Below, one piece after another: positions 31,901 through 39,719 of a stretch of DNA of 64,000 bases. A program made the translations under genes and the position numbers. Origin of the DNA: Diploptera punctata (taxonomy: Eukaryota; Arthropoda; Insecta; Blattodea; Blaberidae). Within the stretch, counting starts at the first letter, position 1, and every line of letters starts with the position of its first letter. Location of the stretch: positions 744,001 through 808,000 of the forward strand of contig JASPKZ010003438.1 of NCBI GenBank assembly GCA_030220185.1, in the 5' to 3' direction. Below the pieces are notes generated by a model. It ran no database searches, was not told where the DNA came from, and saw nothing but the letters and a program-made list of their open reading frames with translations.

Positions 31901-34900
31901 TTTTTACTTTCCTTACTTGCACTTTTAACGTCTTATTCATTACATTTTGAGTAAATCAACATAATATATCGGGATCCAGAATTACACATCACATCACAGT
32001 GATCGAGTCAGAAGCACTGTATGCAGCAGAAACACTAACCATAATTTCCAAGTTGAATGGAGAAACTTGAGCTAAAGGAAAGGAAAATTTTAGGACCAAA
32101 ATTTCAAGACAATAAAATAATATACATCAAGAAAGAAACACTCTACAAAAAAGTTGAAAACCTTTCAGATACTATGTAAAAAAGGAAAATAAATTTTTAT
32201 GGTCATTTTCTCAGAATGAAATTTAACAAATTAACCAAACAAATCTTTGATTTCTTCCATAATTGCAAAACAAAACCCAACTGGTTTAAAGGAACTGAAA
32301 AAAGACCTAATAGAAGTAAAGATTACAGAAAATTCACTAATCAATCTAACAGCTAAATTAATTATTCAACATGAAAACAAGGTCCCAAGATAATTCTAAC
32401 AAAAATCCAAACCTATTATCTCGGAAGAAGAGAGCAAAAGATGATCAGAAAGAATAAAAAAAGCTGGGCACTATGAATGGAACAACATACAGACAAATGA
32501 TTGATCCAACATGCCCCAAAGAGGATGAAACAAAAAAAATGTTTATATATATATGGGTATTATATATAATAATTGAATTGGAAGCATTCTTTTTAATCAT
32601 TTATGTCTATTAACTGGAAATCTCACGTAAGAAGAATGAGCAGAACAAGAATACCACATCAAATCTTAAATTACCAGCCACCAGGCAAGAGATCTTTGGG
32701 CAGACCCTTCAAACGTTGGATTGAGACCATAACAGTCCACTAGGTCTATCATATGAAAGGAGGAAGAAAAACTTAGTTATTCCCTGAAAATCATCCTGCC
32801 ATCATCATCATCCTTCACCGGTGTGGAAAGCAACGGGAAGCTACCACATTTATAATTCCCTAGTAAAGCTGCAAAGCATAGCATGAAAATGCTATGATTG
32901 CAGTGAAAAACCTGCCCTCGGGCAGAATTACTATAGATGGAACTTAGTTAAGAGACCATTTCTCCATAGCACAACAGGCATAGAAGGCCCTTGGCCTCAC
33001 GTCCAAATGTGTTAATCACACAGATGGATGATCATCCTACCAGTGTAGGGGTGATATGTAGTCAGCATGTCTGATCCCCCAGTTTATTTAGCTGGTTTTC
33101 TTAACCTGAAGCCACTACTTATTGTAGTTACCCAAATTCCCCATGATGTTGGGTGGACACCAGTTTCATACTGGCTGAAATTCCATTGAGAAAATTTTTC
33201 CCCCAAGGAGACTTGAACTAGCACAAGTCTCATATCTGCAACAAGGCATCATGTCTTAAACCACACGAGTACAGGCACAGGACAGTTACCTTGTGTTGCC
33301 ACATTTCAGTTATTGTGACCTAAACTAGGACTTGTCGCAAAGATTGTAGCGTGTTCATAATGCTTGAGTTAATTTTATTTTCAACATCTGCTGTTATAAT
33401 TATATTACCAAACACTTCAATAATCTCTCTTGTCTCCGTCTTAGTGATAGGTGGAAATTGCCCTCTCTCACACTTTTTTTCAAGCTTCTCAATTCCTACA
33501 CTCCTAGTTACCTGGCATCTAGTTTTGAGAAGTTATCTTGTTAACACTAGGTCACAAGTTAACAGTCTGCTAACAATTCCTCTTATTCTACTTCTTTCAC
33601 AGTAGCCTGTGCCTGCTTCTGGAATGACCTCCCTCAAGATATCGGGGGTTGCCGCACACTTAACATTTTTAAGTCATGTTTATACAATTACTTGTAAAAT
33701 TATTAATTTTTTCTCCAGAACTAAATTTATTGTATGTCATTAATAGTAATTTTTAAAATTCTTCTATCTTGTACATTTTATATCACATTCGTTAAATGTA
33801 GAGTAAATCAAAATATATTGTAAATAGTGATTGTATTGTAGATATATTATATAATCATTTTGTTTGTTGTAATTTAGATGTAACAGTTAATTTTTATAAT
33901 TAATGGTAAAGAGAAACATTTTTGCCTGAACCAACAAACTCTGAACCTTCAGCTTTCCATGCTGGTAAAGAGAAAATGTTTTCAATGTTTTTATTATTAA
34001 TTTCATACATCTCAATGATGGATAAATCATATTTAAAGAGAAAAATTATACGCTCAGACCGGGACTTGAACCCGGGACCCTTGGTTTTCTAGTCCAAGTG
34101 CTCTACCATTTGAGCTACCTGAGCAAGTACCGATCTAAACGCAAATCTTTCTCTATATACGTTGTAATTCCTGCCCCAAATGCTTTGAAGCCTTTGCTTC
34201 TATCTTTGCAAATGGTGGCTCCTATATTAAGAAGACATATTTGGGAATTACACATTACGATGTATGAAATTAATAATAAAAACATCGAAAATAGCCGTAC
34301 TGGTATTTATAATGTAATGTATAATTCCCAAATATGTCTTCTTAATATAGGAGCCGCCATTTGCAAAGATAGAAGCAAAGCTTCAAAGCATTTGGGGCGG
34401 GAATTACAACGTATATAGAGAAAGATTTGCGTTTAGATCGGTACTTGCTCAGGTAGCTCAAATGGTAGAGCACTTGGACTAGAAAACCAAGGGTCCCGGG
34501 TTCAAGTCCCGGTCTGAGCGTATAATTTTTCTCTTTAAATATGATTTATCCATCATTGAGATGTATGAAATTAATAATAAAAACATCGAAAATAGCCGTA
34601 CTGGCATTTATAATGTAATGTATAATTCCCAAATATGTCTTCTTAATATAGGAGCCGCCATTTGCAAAGATAGAAGCAAAGGCTTCAAAGCATTTGGGGC
34701 GGGAATTACAACGTATATAGAGAAAGATTTGCATTTAGATCGGTACTTGCTCAGGTAGCTCAAATGGTAGAGCACTTGGACTAGAAAACCAAGGGTCCCG
34801 GGTTCAAGTCCCGGTCTGACCGTATAATTTTTCTCTTTAAATAAGAAAATGTTTTGCCTAAACTGAGAATCGAACCCTGAGCCCTGAAGCATAGAAAGCT

Positions 34901-36356
34901 GAAAGTTCAGAGTTCGATTCTCAGTTCAGGCAAAAAAATTTCTCTTTACCATTAATTACAATAAATTTAGTTGTGTACATTAATTTACTTATTTCAATCA
35001 TAGTAATTTCTTTAGCTTCTTAATATTAATTTAATAATTTTTATATTTTTATCTAACCTTGTTGGGTGGTAGACAAGGCCTTAAGGCCTTAGTTCTGCAA
35101 GGTAAAATGAAACAACTATCATTATTATTATTATTATTATCATTATCAGTATTATTAAACTTGGATAGAAGGGGTACAAGCAGCTATGAATATCAGAGGA
35201 TTGGAGAAAGATCAATGGATGGACAGAGAGGAATGGTGTTTGGTCTCCGGAAGACGGCGACAGCTGCCATGATACCGGATGATTATCATTATTATTAATA
35301 TGTTACTCGTTAAGGGCTCTTCTGCAGAAGGTTGGATCAAATATTCGCTATGTGGACATTTTTTTAATTATATTAAATGAATGTTGAGAAGTAAACATTA
35401 TGAGGTATAATCATTTTTTTTTGTCAAATGCCTCCAGGTTGTCTTTCGACATTCCTGGTATTCTCTCCTGGCATGGCATACTTGTAACCCACTTCTGAGG
35501 TTGGGGCACCTGGAAGGCAGGGTTACCTTGCCCCGATGATATGATGGGTGATGATGATAGTGGTGTGCCAGGAGAGTCCCTAATAATAAGCTTAATCTAA
35601 GATGAATATGAATGATGATGATTGTGATGGCCATATGATTTCGGGGACCGTTTGGGCCTTAAAGTTTCCCTGACATTTGTCTTACAGTTGAGGAAAAACC
35701 CCGATGAAAACCCACCCAGAAACACTGTCCCGACTGGGGATTGAACCCGGGCCCGCTGCGTGACAAGGCAGCACGCTACCTCGAGACCACAGCGGTGGTC
35801 ATTAAAATTCTTCGGAGAACATTTTGTTTAAACAACTCAGCTTATAGGATTCATGCTTCCATGATACCGCGATTTCAAACACAGTCGTGTTCATCCTCAG
35901 CCATAACTCCGATTGACAAAATTTTTCGGCCGTCAACTGTTCTATTGTCACCATCTTCATAAATTCAACCATAGATGGTAGCACTGAAGATGGTGACAAT
36001 AGAACAGTTTTGACGGCCAAAGAATTTCGTCAGTCGGAGTTATGGCTGAGGATGAACACAACTGTGTTTGAAACCACGGTATCATGGAAGTATGAATCCT
36101 ATGAGGTGAGTTGTTTAAACAAAATGTTCTCCAATTAATTTTTTCAATTATTAAAATTAATTTTAATTATTGTTTTTCTTTGATGCAGATGGTGATTGGG
36201 AATATGTTACAGACCCGTAAAACTAAAGTAATGTTGGTGTTTCCTAATACAAGTAGTGAAATTTCCCTCAGCTGTGAAGAAATAGAAAACGGAATTGAAA
36301 TTGAATCCAAAATAGTGTCACAAGTTATTGAAAATCATAATTTATTTATATCTTAA
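19812..36356 (+). CDS. PPCS: Phosphopantothenoylcysteine synthetase, six exons, one frameshift
   Basis: PPCS ligates cysteine to 4'-phosphopantothenate after nucleotide activation, the second step of coenzyme A synthesis from pantothenate, in the cytosol. The exons are 19812-19937, 21135-21265, 23049-23146, 27468-27678, 29638-29823 and 36189-36356, all with GT/AG borders and matching phases. Family marks are SGGTTVPLE (residues 43-51), DNFSAGTRG (59-67), LAAAVSDFY (175-183), LVPKML (207-212), SFKLETDE (227-234) and the C-terminal [14 protein letters not shown]. Length (about 306 residues) fits the human protein (about 311). Exon 4 is one base short: the residues before 27545 and after 27550 are both conserved but in different frames, and the frame as written meets a stop early in exon 5. 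A sequencing or assembly indel is likely because the rest is intact, but a recent null allele is possible. Confidence 0.93.
20098..20416. repeat. Degenerate tandem duplication in PPCS intron 1
   Basis: Two units of about 145 bp (20098-20243 and 20268-20416) share TTGCCACTT, GACAAATACT.TG, TTTTAA.TGATCCG, TGACTAA.TTGACAACC in the same order. A conserved core with divergent spacers suggests an old local duplication. Its function is unknown. Confidence 0.55.
21135..21265 (+). CDS. PPCS: PPCS exon 2
   Basis: Encodes residues 43-86: SGGTTVPLE, the conserved glycine-rich phosphate-binding loop, then [13 protein letters not shown] and GYIVIFIYR. Acceptor TTTTATTAG, donor AG|GTCAGT, phase 2. Confidence 0.9.
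21463..21575 (+). mobile_element. RTE-like LINE 3' end in intron 2
   Basis: Encodes [14 protein letters not shown] and [11 protein letters not shown], then the typical GATAGTGCCAGTGAG end. It matches 17190-17300. Only about 110 bases were inserted or kept. Confidence 0.75.
21640..22135 (-). repeat. Dispersed repeat with 126-codon frame
   Basis: A less AT-rich block inside intron 2 with a minus-strand frame (22033-21653) rich in serine, proline and leucine and no known domain. The composition differs sharply from the intron around it, so I treat it as a mobile or repeat fragment rather than a gene. Confidence 0.4.
22412..22466 (-). ncRNA. Hammerhead ribozyme-like motif, minus arm
   Basis: Minus strand: CTGAAGA, then a weak stem (TGAATG...AATTT), GAAAC, loop CAATA, then GTC before the cleavage position. 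Both core boxes are intact, but helix II has lost pairing. The plus arm shows the reverse: good helix II, damaged first box. Confidence 0.5.
22503..22552 (+). ncRNA. Hammerhead ribozyme-like motif, plus arm
   Basis: Plus strand: CTGAAGG (last A of CUGANGA changed to G), helix II GAATG...CATTC intact, GAAAC, loop CAGG, GTC. The A9 change should weaken or abolish cleavage. Confidence 0.5.
23049..23146 (+). CDS. PPCS: PPCS exon 3
   Basis: Encodes residues 86-118 ([20 protein letters not shown]...), a less conserved helical part. Acceptor TTGCTTACAG, donor CAGG|GTAAGT, phase 1. Confidence 0.85.
23225..23800 (-). mobile_element. RTE-like LINE fragment in intron 3
   Basis: Minus-strand pieces match 16550-17070: [53 protein letters not shown] and [11 protein letters not shown]. 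Stops and frameshifts separate them. It is a dead, doubly truncated copy. Confidence 0.8.
23860..24122 (-). mobile_element. LINE 3' fragment, second subfamily
   Basis: The minus frame 24087-23797 encodes [19 protein letters not shown], then [20 protein letters not shown]. This is the C-terminal GH.LRKP...LDWNPQG..RRGRP..TW.R pattern of insect non-LTR ORF2. Its upstream part is missing. Confidence 0.7.
24125..24346 (+). mobile_element. tRNA-derived SINE, family C
   Basis: The plus strand carries TGGTAGTTCAGTCAGTAGAT (box A) and GGGTTCAAGCTCC (box B). Before it comes the family C body (AATTAACAGCGTATATAAGA) and behind it the tail TTTTTCTCTTCAAATATGAT. The left part (24160-24185) is the same tail inverted, so the copy is a small foldback. 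Confidence 0.65.
24347..24566. mobile_element. Compact hammerhead foldback element, 12-bp target duplication
   Basis: The 196-bp body (24359-24554) is flanked by atgatttaacca at 24347-24358 and 24555-24566. It starts AATTAATGTTGGGAAGTAAA, then ATTATGAGGTATAATC. Arms ATTCATCGGAGAACAT and complement, and AACTCACCTCATAGGATTC and complement, enclose an apparently complete hammerhead. There is no coding capacity: this is the minimal form of the family, inserted in a SINE tail inside PPCS intron 3. Confidence 0.85.
24447..24510 (-). ncRNA. Hammerhead ribozyme, intact core
   Basis: The 64-nt minus-strand sequence has helix I from GGATTCATG paired to CATGAATCC (9 bp, extendable by the element arms), then CTGAAGA, helix II TGAACAT-GACT-ATGTTT, GAAA, a two-pair helix III around CGCG (T..A), and ATA before the scissile position. 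All invariant positions I can check are present: C3 U4 G5 A6, G8 A9, G12 A13 A14, U16.1 and a non-G at 17. The short helix III resembles that of PLE and Schistosoma hammerheads. Confidence 0.8.
24864..24912 (-). ncRNA. Hammerhead ribozyme motif, intact core boxes
   Basis: Minus strand: CTA, CTGATGA, helix II TGGAGATACAGATCC, GAAAC, loop CGCA, GTC, TAG. Both core boxes and the GUC cleavage triplet fit the consensus. Helix II is imperfect and helix I short (CTA/TAG). Confidence 0.65.
26106..26152 (+). ncRNA. Hammerhead-like motif, one-base deletion
   Basis: Plus-strand partner of the 24864-24912 motif: CTGATG-T (the A of GA missing), helix II GGAG...CTCC, GAAAC, loop TGCA, GTC, TAG. Helix II is better paired than in the partner, but the first box is damaged. 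Confidence 0.5.
26171..27228 (-). mobile_element. RTE-like LINE with 8-bp target duplication
   Basis: The body 26179-27220 is flanked by aggtatta on both sides (26171-26178, 27221-27228) and is inserted in a PLE end. The minus strand encodes [44 protein letters not shown], then after a frameshift near 26700 [33 protein letters not shown] and [12 protein letters not shown]. It starts at the RT palm, so it is 5'-truncated. It lies in intron 3 of PPCS in antisense. Confidence 0.85.
27229..27300. mobile_element. PLE end after RTE insertion
   Basis: Resumes the PLE flank cut by the LINE: AAACCTCATAGTGATTTTTT, CCTGTGAAAGTTAA. The same end is at 59530-59575 and 42705-42735. Confidence 0.55.
27468..27678 (+). 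CDS. PPCS: PPCS exon 4, carries a -1 frameshift
   Basis: Encodes residues 119-189. It opens as [19 protein letters not shown] to NQLLS. From 27550 the conserved [16 protein letters not shown] and [17 protein letters not shown] lie in the next frame. The 211-nt exon would need 212 to keep phase. The new frame has a stop (TAA, 27532-27534) just upstream, so no clean alternative start exists. Acceptor TTTTTCCAG, donor ATG|GTTAGT. Confidence 0.9.
27890..28345. mobile_element. tRNA-derived SINE pieces
   Basis: 27897-28020 is a family C head on the minus strand (GAGCTACCTGAGCA and GGTTTGAAC on the complement) with its body to about 28125. 28262-28345 is a second tRNA-like block on the plus strand (GCCTGGATAGTTCAAAGGAA, GGCTTCAAATTCC). 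Both are degenerate. Confidence 0.55.
28557..29625. mobile_element. 1-kb PLE palindrome ending at PPCS exon 5
   Basis: The arms (28557-29040 and 29085-29580) are inverted PLE 3' halves meeting at GTTAACTTTTTTATTAGTTAA. Each holds a GIY-YIG remnant (minus strand [28 protein letters not shown]) and the terminal CTGAAGATGGGAA...TTTCCCGATA block. After the right arm come AACCTCATAATGT and TTCCCAAATTTATTAT, the family end. That end stops about 15-20 bases before the exon 5 acceptor. Confidence 0.75.
29638..29823 (+). CDS. PPCS: PPCS exon 5
   Basis: Encodes residues 190-251: [27 protein letters not shown], then [19 protein letters not shown]. The FKLET segment is strongly conserved in PPCS and bacterial CoaB. 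Acceptor TATATTTCAG, donor AAG|GTATGT, phase 0 at both ends. Confidence 0.92.
29875..30605 (+). repeat. Dispersed repeat family J
   Basis: About 730 bp shared with 39965-40745. It starts AAGTAATGCCACGAGTG, has a short hairpin with AATCAAGAGTGGCATTTG, and ends CCCATTTGGGGCATGAGTT. A fragment is at 14040-14130. No protein or tRNA promoter is seen. A non-autonomous DNA element is possible. Confidence 0.6.
30641..31263. mobile_element. hAT-like MITE with nested SINE
   Basis: The body 30649-31255 is flanked by gataacaa (8 bp) at 30641-30648 and 31256-31263. Inverted ends share GGCAAGGATTTTAAT and AAAAGTTA. Internal units match the MITE at 13327-13560. It interrupts a LINE-derived sequence continuing at 31264 (compare 33540-33690). 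Confidence 0.75.
30839..31215 (+). mobile_element. tRNA-derived SINE, family A
   Basis: Head with TGGTCTTGAGGTAGCATG (box A) and GGGTTCGATCCC (box B), a 250-bp body, and an A-rich tail AATAAAAAAAAAA. It is flanked by acaatcttaact and acaatcctaact (30827-30838, 31216-31227), an 11/12 target duplication. Second copy at 35416-35803, opposite strand. Confidence 0.85.
31440..31890. mobile_element. tRNA-ended SINE foldback, family C
   Basis: A minus-strand tRNA-like head (31480-31565) and a plus-strand head (31795-31865, TAGCTCAGCCGGTAGAGTTT, GGATTCAAGCCCC) stand at the two ends. Between them are the tail inverted (CATCTCAATGATGGATAAAT near 31450; ATTTATTCATCATTGAGATG near 31587) and one body copy. 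Confidence 0.7.
31975..32940 (+). mobile_element. Decayed LINE 3' region
   Basis: 31980-32290 keeps traces of a LINE thumb and tail ([25 protein letters not shown], then FYGHFLRMN). 32605-32730 keeps [17 protein letters not shown] and [13 protein letters not shown]. 32800-32935 is a 3' UTR-like block (CACCGGTGTGGAAAGCAACG...CTGCCCTCGGGCAG). Many stops. Confidence 0.6.
32955..33295 (-). mobile_element. tRNA-derived SINE, family B
   Basis: Same layout as 14620-14930. The minus-strand head at 33220-33290 is degenerate (box A GTGGTTTAAGACATGATGCC). The body contains CCAGTGTAGGGGTGATATG. Confidence 0.65.
33540..33700 (+). pseudogene. LINE ORF2 C-terminal remnant
   Basis: Plus codons read [20 protein letters not shown] and [14 protein letters not shown]. 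The pattern FWN.LP..I......FK..L..YL ends many CR1/L2-like ORF2 proteins. A decayed related copy lies around 30620-31390, split by the MITE. Confidence 0.6.
33893..34967. mobile_element. tRNA-ended palindrome and tandem SINE array
   Basis: Outer arms 33893-33975 and 34890-34967 are inverted (AATTAATGGTAAAGAGAAA, GCCTGAAC, ACTCTGAA). Inside, an inverted family C unit (33985-34259) is followed by two direct 300-bp units (34260-34559, 34560-34840). Each direct unit ends in a tRNA-like head with TAGCTCAAATGGTAGAGCAC and GGGTTCAAGTCCCGG that folds as a cloverleaf with a 9-nt anticodon loop. The units are nearly identical, so the duplication is recent. Confidence 0.8.
34968..35370. other. Intron DNA with ATT microsatellite
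   Basis: Contains an (ATT)n run at about 35116-35160. Nothing else is recognised. The 79-codon ORF across it has no known content. Confidence 0.4.
35416..35803 (-). mobile_element. tRNA-derived SINE, family A
   Basis: Minus-strand copy: head at 35730-35800 with CGAGGTAGCGTGCTGCCTTG and GGGTTCAATCCCC, T-rich end (A tail on the minus strand) at 35416. Inserted into the hammerhead foldback. Confidence 0.8.
35847..35910 (-). ncRNA. Hammerhead ribozyme, intact core boxes
   Basis: Minus strand: CTGAGGA, helix II TGAACAC-GACT-GTGTTT, GAAAT, loop CGCG, GTA. Helix I pairs GGA.TTATG with CATGAATCC imperfectly. It is the same design as 24447-24510. Confidence 0.75.
36036..36099 (+). ncRNA. Hammerhead ribozyme, intact core boxes
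   Basis: Plus strand: CTGAGGA, helix II TGAACAC-AACT-GTGTTT, GAAAC, loop CACG, GTA, then TCATGGAAGTATGAATCC closing helix I imperfectly with GGAGTTATG. It faces the 35847 motif across the palindrome and would be in the PPCS primary transcript, in intron 5. Confidence 0.75.
36189..36356 (+). CDS. PPCS: PPCS exon 6 and stop
   Basis: Encodes residues 252-306: [20 protein letters not shown], then [20 protein letters not shown] and a TAA stop. Human PPCS has the matching VVVANILESR and EEEIEKGVEIEEKIV segments. Acceptor TTTGATGCAG. Confidence 0.9.
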   Translation: MVIGNMLQTRKTKVMLVFPNTSSEISLSCEEIENGIEIESKIVSQVIENHNLFIS

Positions 36357-36690
36357 TGTATGAGATTGAAGGGACCGACTGGTGAAAATGTTGAAAAAAT
36401 ACATTTTTGTTTATTTGCTTTTTAATAACTCTGATTCTTTATGATCATTTTCATGTAAGAATGTTTGTTGTAGGAGCAAAATTGAGTCCATTACGTAAGA
36501 GTATAAATATTCTTGCACATATAGTCAGCATTACTAGTTAAACTATAAAATGCATTTTTTTCTGTTTTCATTTTTTTTTTTTTTTTTACTTTTCCAAAAC
36601 TTAAAAATGCTCCTTACAATGCAATTTTTATGCTATCAAAGTGAAATTTTGTGGTTAGACTCTCCAATAAATGCTAATTGAAATTTGTTA
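36357..36690 (+). terminator. PPCS 3' UTR and candidate poly(A) signal
   Basis: No repeat is obvious between the stop and AATAAA at 36666-36671, about 310 bases downstream. A long T run lies at 36570-36587. Poly(A) use is inferred. Confidence 0.4.
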
Positions 36691-37405
36691 TACAGTTGCT
36701 AGTCTAAAACACGTGTTCTTTTAAATTGAGATGGAAAAAATAATTAAGAGTGATAAAACAATATATAATTTTTTTTTCAAAAAATTAAAAATAAGCAGTA
36801 TCCTCGCTTTATGATTTTTTTTTGCATAGCAAATGTGTTTAGTGGAATCATAACGAATCTGAATCTCAAATTTCATGGGAAAATATTTAAAAATGCAACG
36901 TAAGGAGCATTTTTTAGAAAACATTAAAAAAATACTTTTAAAAAATCATAATTCTGAAACTTTTCTACTTATAAACTCCAAACTTCACAGATATGCTTCT
37001 ATAAATACATAATATATGTGCTAAAAATTTCAAAACAATCAGATGAAAACTAAAAAAAAAAAATTCAAGTTCACCAGTCGGTCTCCTGAAGAGCCAAATT
37101 CATAGACATCACTTATATGCTATGTAACTGATGCCCGTAATTAATAAGCAAAAGCTTATAGTAGTTTACATTTAAAAATTCAAGCACTTATAGTGATTGG
37201 AGATGTAGCAGCGTGCTTTGATGGTAGTTTATGTTTGATGGAAAGGCTGTATTACAATCAGTTTGTTACCAAACCAACTAACATTTCCATCAGTTATAAG
37301 ATAAGTAATCAGTTTATGTCCATTTTCTCAATCAAAGAAACAAGAATAATGTTTTATTTTAGAAGGTAATATTTTGAGGTTCTTTTAATCAAGTTATTTT
37401 GAGTC
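36691..37405. other. No gene seen
   Basis: AT-rich DNA downstream of PPCS, with only short ORFs and no recognised domain. Confidence 0.4.
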
Positions 37406-37525
37406 TGTAATATCTTATCTCAATTTAATGTTTACTTGTTCTTGAACATGTTTCAATTAGTCTTCTAATCATCCTCGGCATGGCCAGCATGGCATAGTCG
37501 ACATTAAATTGAGGTAAGATATTAC
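37406..37525. mobile_element. Hairpin with degenerate hammerhead
   Basis: Perfect arms of about 25 bp (GTAATATCTTATCTCAATTT and complement) enclose a 70-base loop. The minus strand of the loop reads CCGAGGA, helix II TGATTAG-AAGA-CTAATT, GAAACATGTTC. Only U4 of the first box is changed. Confidence 0.55.
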
Positions 37526-37559
37526 AGAAACAAGAATAACATAGTGAAATATGGAAAAT

Positions 37560-37705
37560 AATTTTCAACATTATATTTGAAAAGAAAAATATACGCCTAG
37601 ACTGGGGTTTGAACCCAGGACCTTTGACTTTCTATGTCAATGCTCTTCCATGCCCCAGTCTAGGCGTATATTTTTCTTTTCAAATATAAATTTGTCCATC
37701 ATTAA
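37560..37705. mobile_element. tRNA-like SINE hairpin, deleted
   Basis: Left GAAAAATATACGCCTAGACT, GGGTTTGAACCCAGGACC (box B region on the minus strand); right AGTCTAGGCGTATATTTTTC. The two family C tails face each other with most of one unit missing. Confidence 0.55.
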
Positions 37706-37737
37706 GGTGTTTAAAAACGAATAATATTAACATTAAT

Positions 37738-38485
37738 TTTCAACAGTTTGACATATAGATTATTAAATGTTCCACTAAATGAAGAAATTTTTGAACATAG
37801 CTAATTTAAATGGTTTTGGAAAGGAAATAATTATAAATAAATTAAAGAAATTCAGACAACGAAAAAGATTAAAAGAATACACCACCCTGCAATCTGATTC
37901 AAAGAAATTAAAACAATTTAAGAAAATTACTTATCATTCTGAAATATGTAACAAATTTCAAAAAAAAAATTTCAAGAAATTGAATGTTACATTGGCACTG
38001 ATAAATAAATTTAGCCTTGGTAATCTATTAATAGCAATAAGAAATTGAACATCCCAGATAGTAAATAATCTGGAATTTATCAAATTAGTTGTAGAGACTG
38101 CAATAAAGTATGCATAGGTAAAACAAAAAGGAATACTTTAGAAATATTAAAAAATGGTGAAATTGAAAAATCAGCTATTGCAGCACATAGTTTGTTGGAG
38201 TGTCATAAAATTGAAAAAGAGGCCAAACTTCTAAAACGTTTCGAAAAACTTTAGAACTGACATGATACATATTCAGAACAACAATTTAAATCCATGAATT
38301 TTGAAATTCCTGGTGAATGGGACCTGATCTCGAAGTTCATTAAATCAACAGCAGATGGCAACGTTATAGATGGAGATTCCAACAAAAATCCAGTAGTCGT
38401 AATGTCGGTTGAAAATGAAAGGGATATGTCCTTTTGAAAACTGCAGTTCCAGTGTTTAAGAAAATATAAAATATGAGGTAAGATG
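37738..38485 (+). mobile_element. PLE C-terminal half (linker plus GIY-YIG remnant)
   Basis: A 90-codon frame (37779-38048) reads FLNIANLNGFGKEIIINKLK, ITYHSEICNKFQKKNFKKLN, resembling the linker before the Penelope nuclease. Then decayed GIY-YIG codons ([20 protein letters not shown]), MNFEIPGEWDLISKF and the terminal block ending in GAGGTAAGATGTAAAAAATG. It matches both arms of the 893-3110 foldback. Confidence 0.65.
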
Positions 38486-39160
38486 TAAAAAATGACTCAA
38501 TTTATGAAGAATAATTTGTAACTGAATTTATCAAACTGAAATCTTCTCTTCACCCATTCGCCTCTGAAGACAGTTCTACCCCTGTCTAAGTTAAGGCTGT
38601 CAATTCTGATAGTACATTCAAGAATTTAGCTCATTTGTTGACCTGTTGAATACCATCCAGAAGTGTTTCGAATGCACGTGCTGGTATCATACTTTAATTC
38701 CGTCCGACTTCATGTTCAGACTTAAAAGTAAAGTTGAGATTTCTTAGGACGGGTTACTAAGTTATTCCAGTGGTAGGACTGCTACCTTTTAGTCTCTGCA
38801 CAGACATTAGGATACCGCATTTACTCAGTACCTGATGGAACTGTTAAACCGCCGTGACTCGGTCCTCAGAGCCAGAGTTGTACCACGAGAAGGTGAGGAT
38901 GAGAGAGGTTTTGTTGTACATCACTACCCCTTACAACCCATCAATATGTATATCTGCAATATTTTGTACATCCTTTAAAAGGCACAATATTTTCGATGTT
39001 TTTATTTAAATTAATATTTTCCAAATCTGGATAGAATATAATTTAAGAAAAAAAATCTTGGTTCAAGCGTTAATTTTTCTTTCTTAAATTAGATTTCAAT
39101 TAACAAATTTATCTGAATGGATTATGGTTACCTTTGATTCTGAGATTCACATGATGGATA
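38486..39160. repeat. Unassigned repeat-like DNA
   Basis: 38590-38660 (AGTACATTCAAGAATTTAGC, CATTTGTTGACCTGTT) is related to 48555-48610. 38660-38950 is less AT-rich and may be an old SINE or LINE UTR. No gene seen. Confidence 0.35.
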
Positions 39161-39430
39161 TTTAGGGAAGTAAAGCCATGAGCCCCATCTTATAGATTCA
39201 AGCAATAGAGTCCGCCGTGCTGACTCAGATGGCAGCAGGCCCATTTTCAATACCTGACAGGGTTAAAAATTTCAATTGTTAATTTAATTGTTAAATTTTC
39301 AATCTTGGTGCCAGAAGAGGTGAAGATGTACAATTATATAGCCTGCTGTACAGCACATAAATCACATCTCATTTGCTGTTATTCGGCTTTCATATCTTCT
39401 TCGTATTGTCCATGCTTCCTGCTCGTGGAG
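39161..39430. mobile_element. SINE-like and LINE scraps
   Basis: 39230-39340 shares GGTTAAAAATT and GAAGATGTACAATT with 4050-4140. 39350-39420 on the minus strand encodes EAWT.R..YESRITANEM, a LINE segment also seen at 7350-7420. Confidence 0.5.
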
Positions 39431-39719
39431 CAACCTGCTATTACAAATCAGGCTCTGAGGACAGAGTACTGGCAGTATAACCACATCAGGGAATGCTACA
39501 TTAGTGGGAACTCTACAATAATACCCCTTGGGCCAGCAACCCATTGGCAGAAAATTTACACTTGCTTTCAAGTCTCAAACCAAGCCTCGAATGAACCTTT
39601 GCGAGATTAAGGATACGACATGATGATCATATTCAATTTCCAAAAATGCAAAAGTTGTTTCATATCTGTATAGTTTCTTTTGCGTGTGGAAGTTGCAATT
39701 TCTGTTTAATTCAATAGTA

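Larger units (their letters stand above)
35361..36149. mobile_element. Hammerhead foldback element with nested SINE
   Basis: The body (about 35371-36137) has near-matching flanks tttttaatta and tttttcaatta. It starts AATGAATGTTGAGAAGTAAA, ATTATGAGGTATAATC like the elements at 24359 and 50128. A family A SINE splits its left end. Two hammerheads with intact core boxes lie on opposite strands at 35847-35910 and 36036-36099, separated by a further inverted repeat (CTGTTCTATTGTCACCATCT and complement). The right end is about 50 bases before PPCS exon 6. Confidence 0.8.

Noticed and set aside
34445..34520. Tandem tRNA genes at 34445 and 34745
   Set aside because: Perfect D and T arms, but the anticodon loop has 9 bases and both copies lie in a duplicated SINE unit.
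35941..36035. A third hammerhead at the centre of the 35371-36137 element
   Set aside because: CTGAAGATGGTG is present on the plus strand near 35982, but no GAAA box or helix III follows. It is just the inner palindrome.
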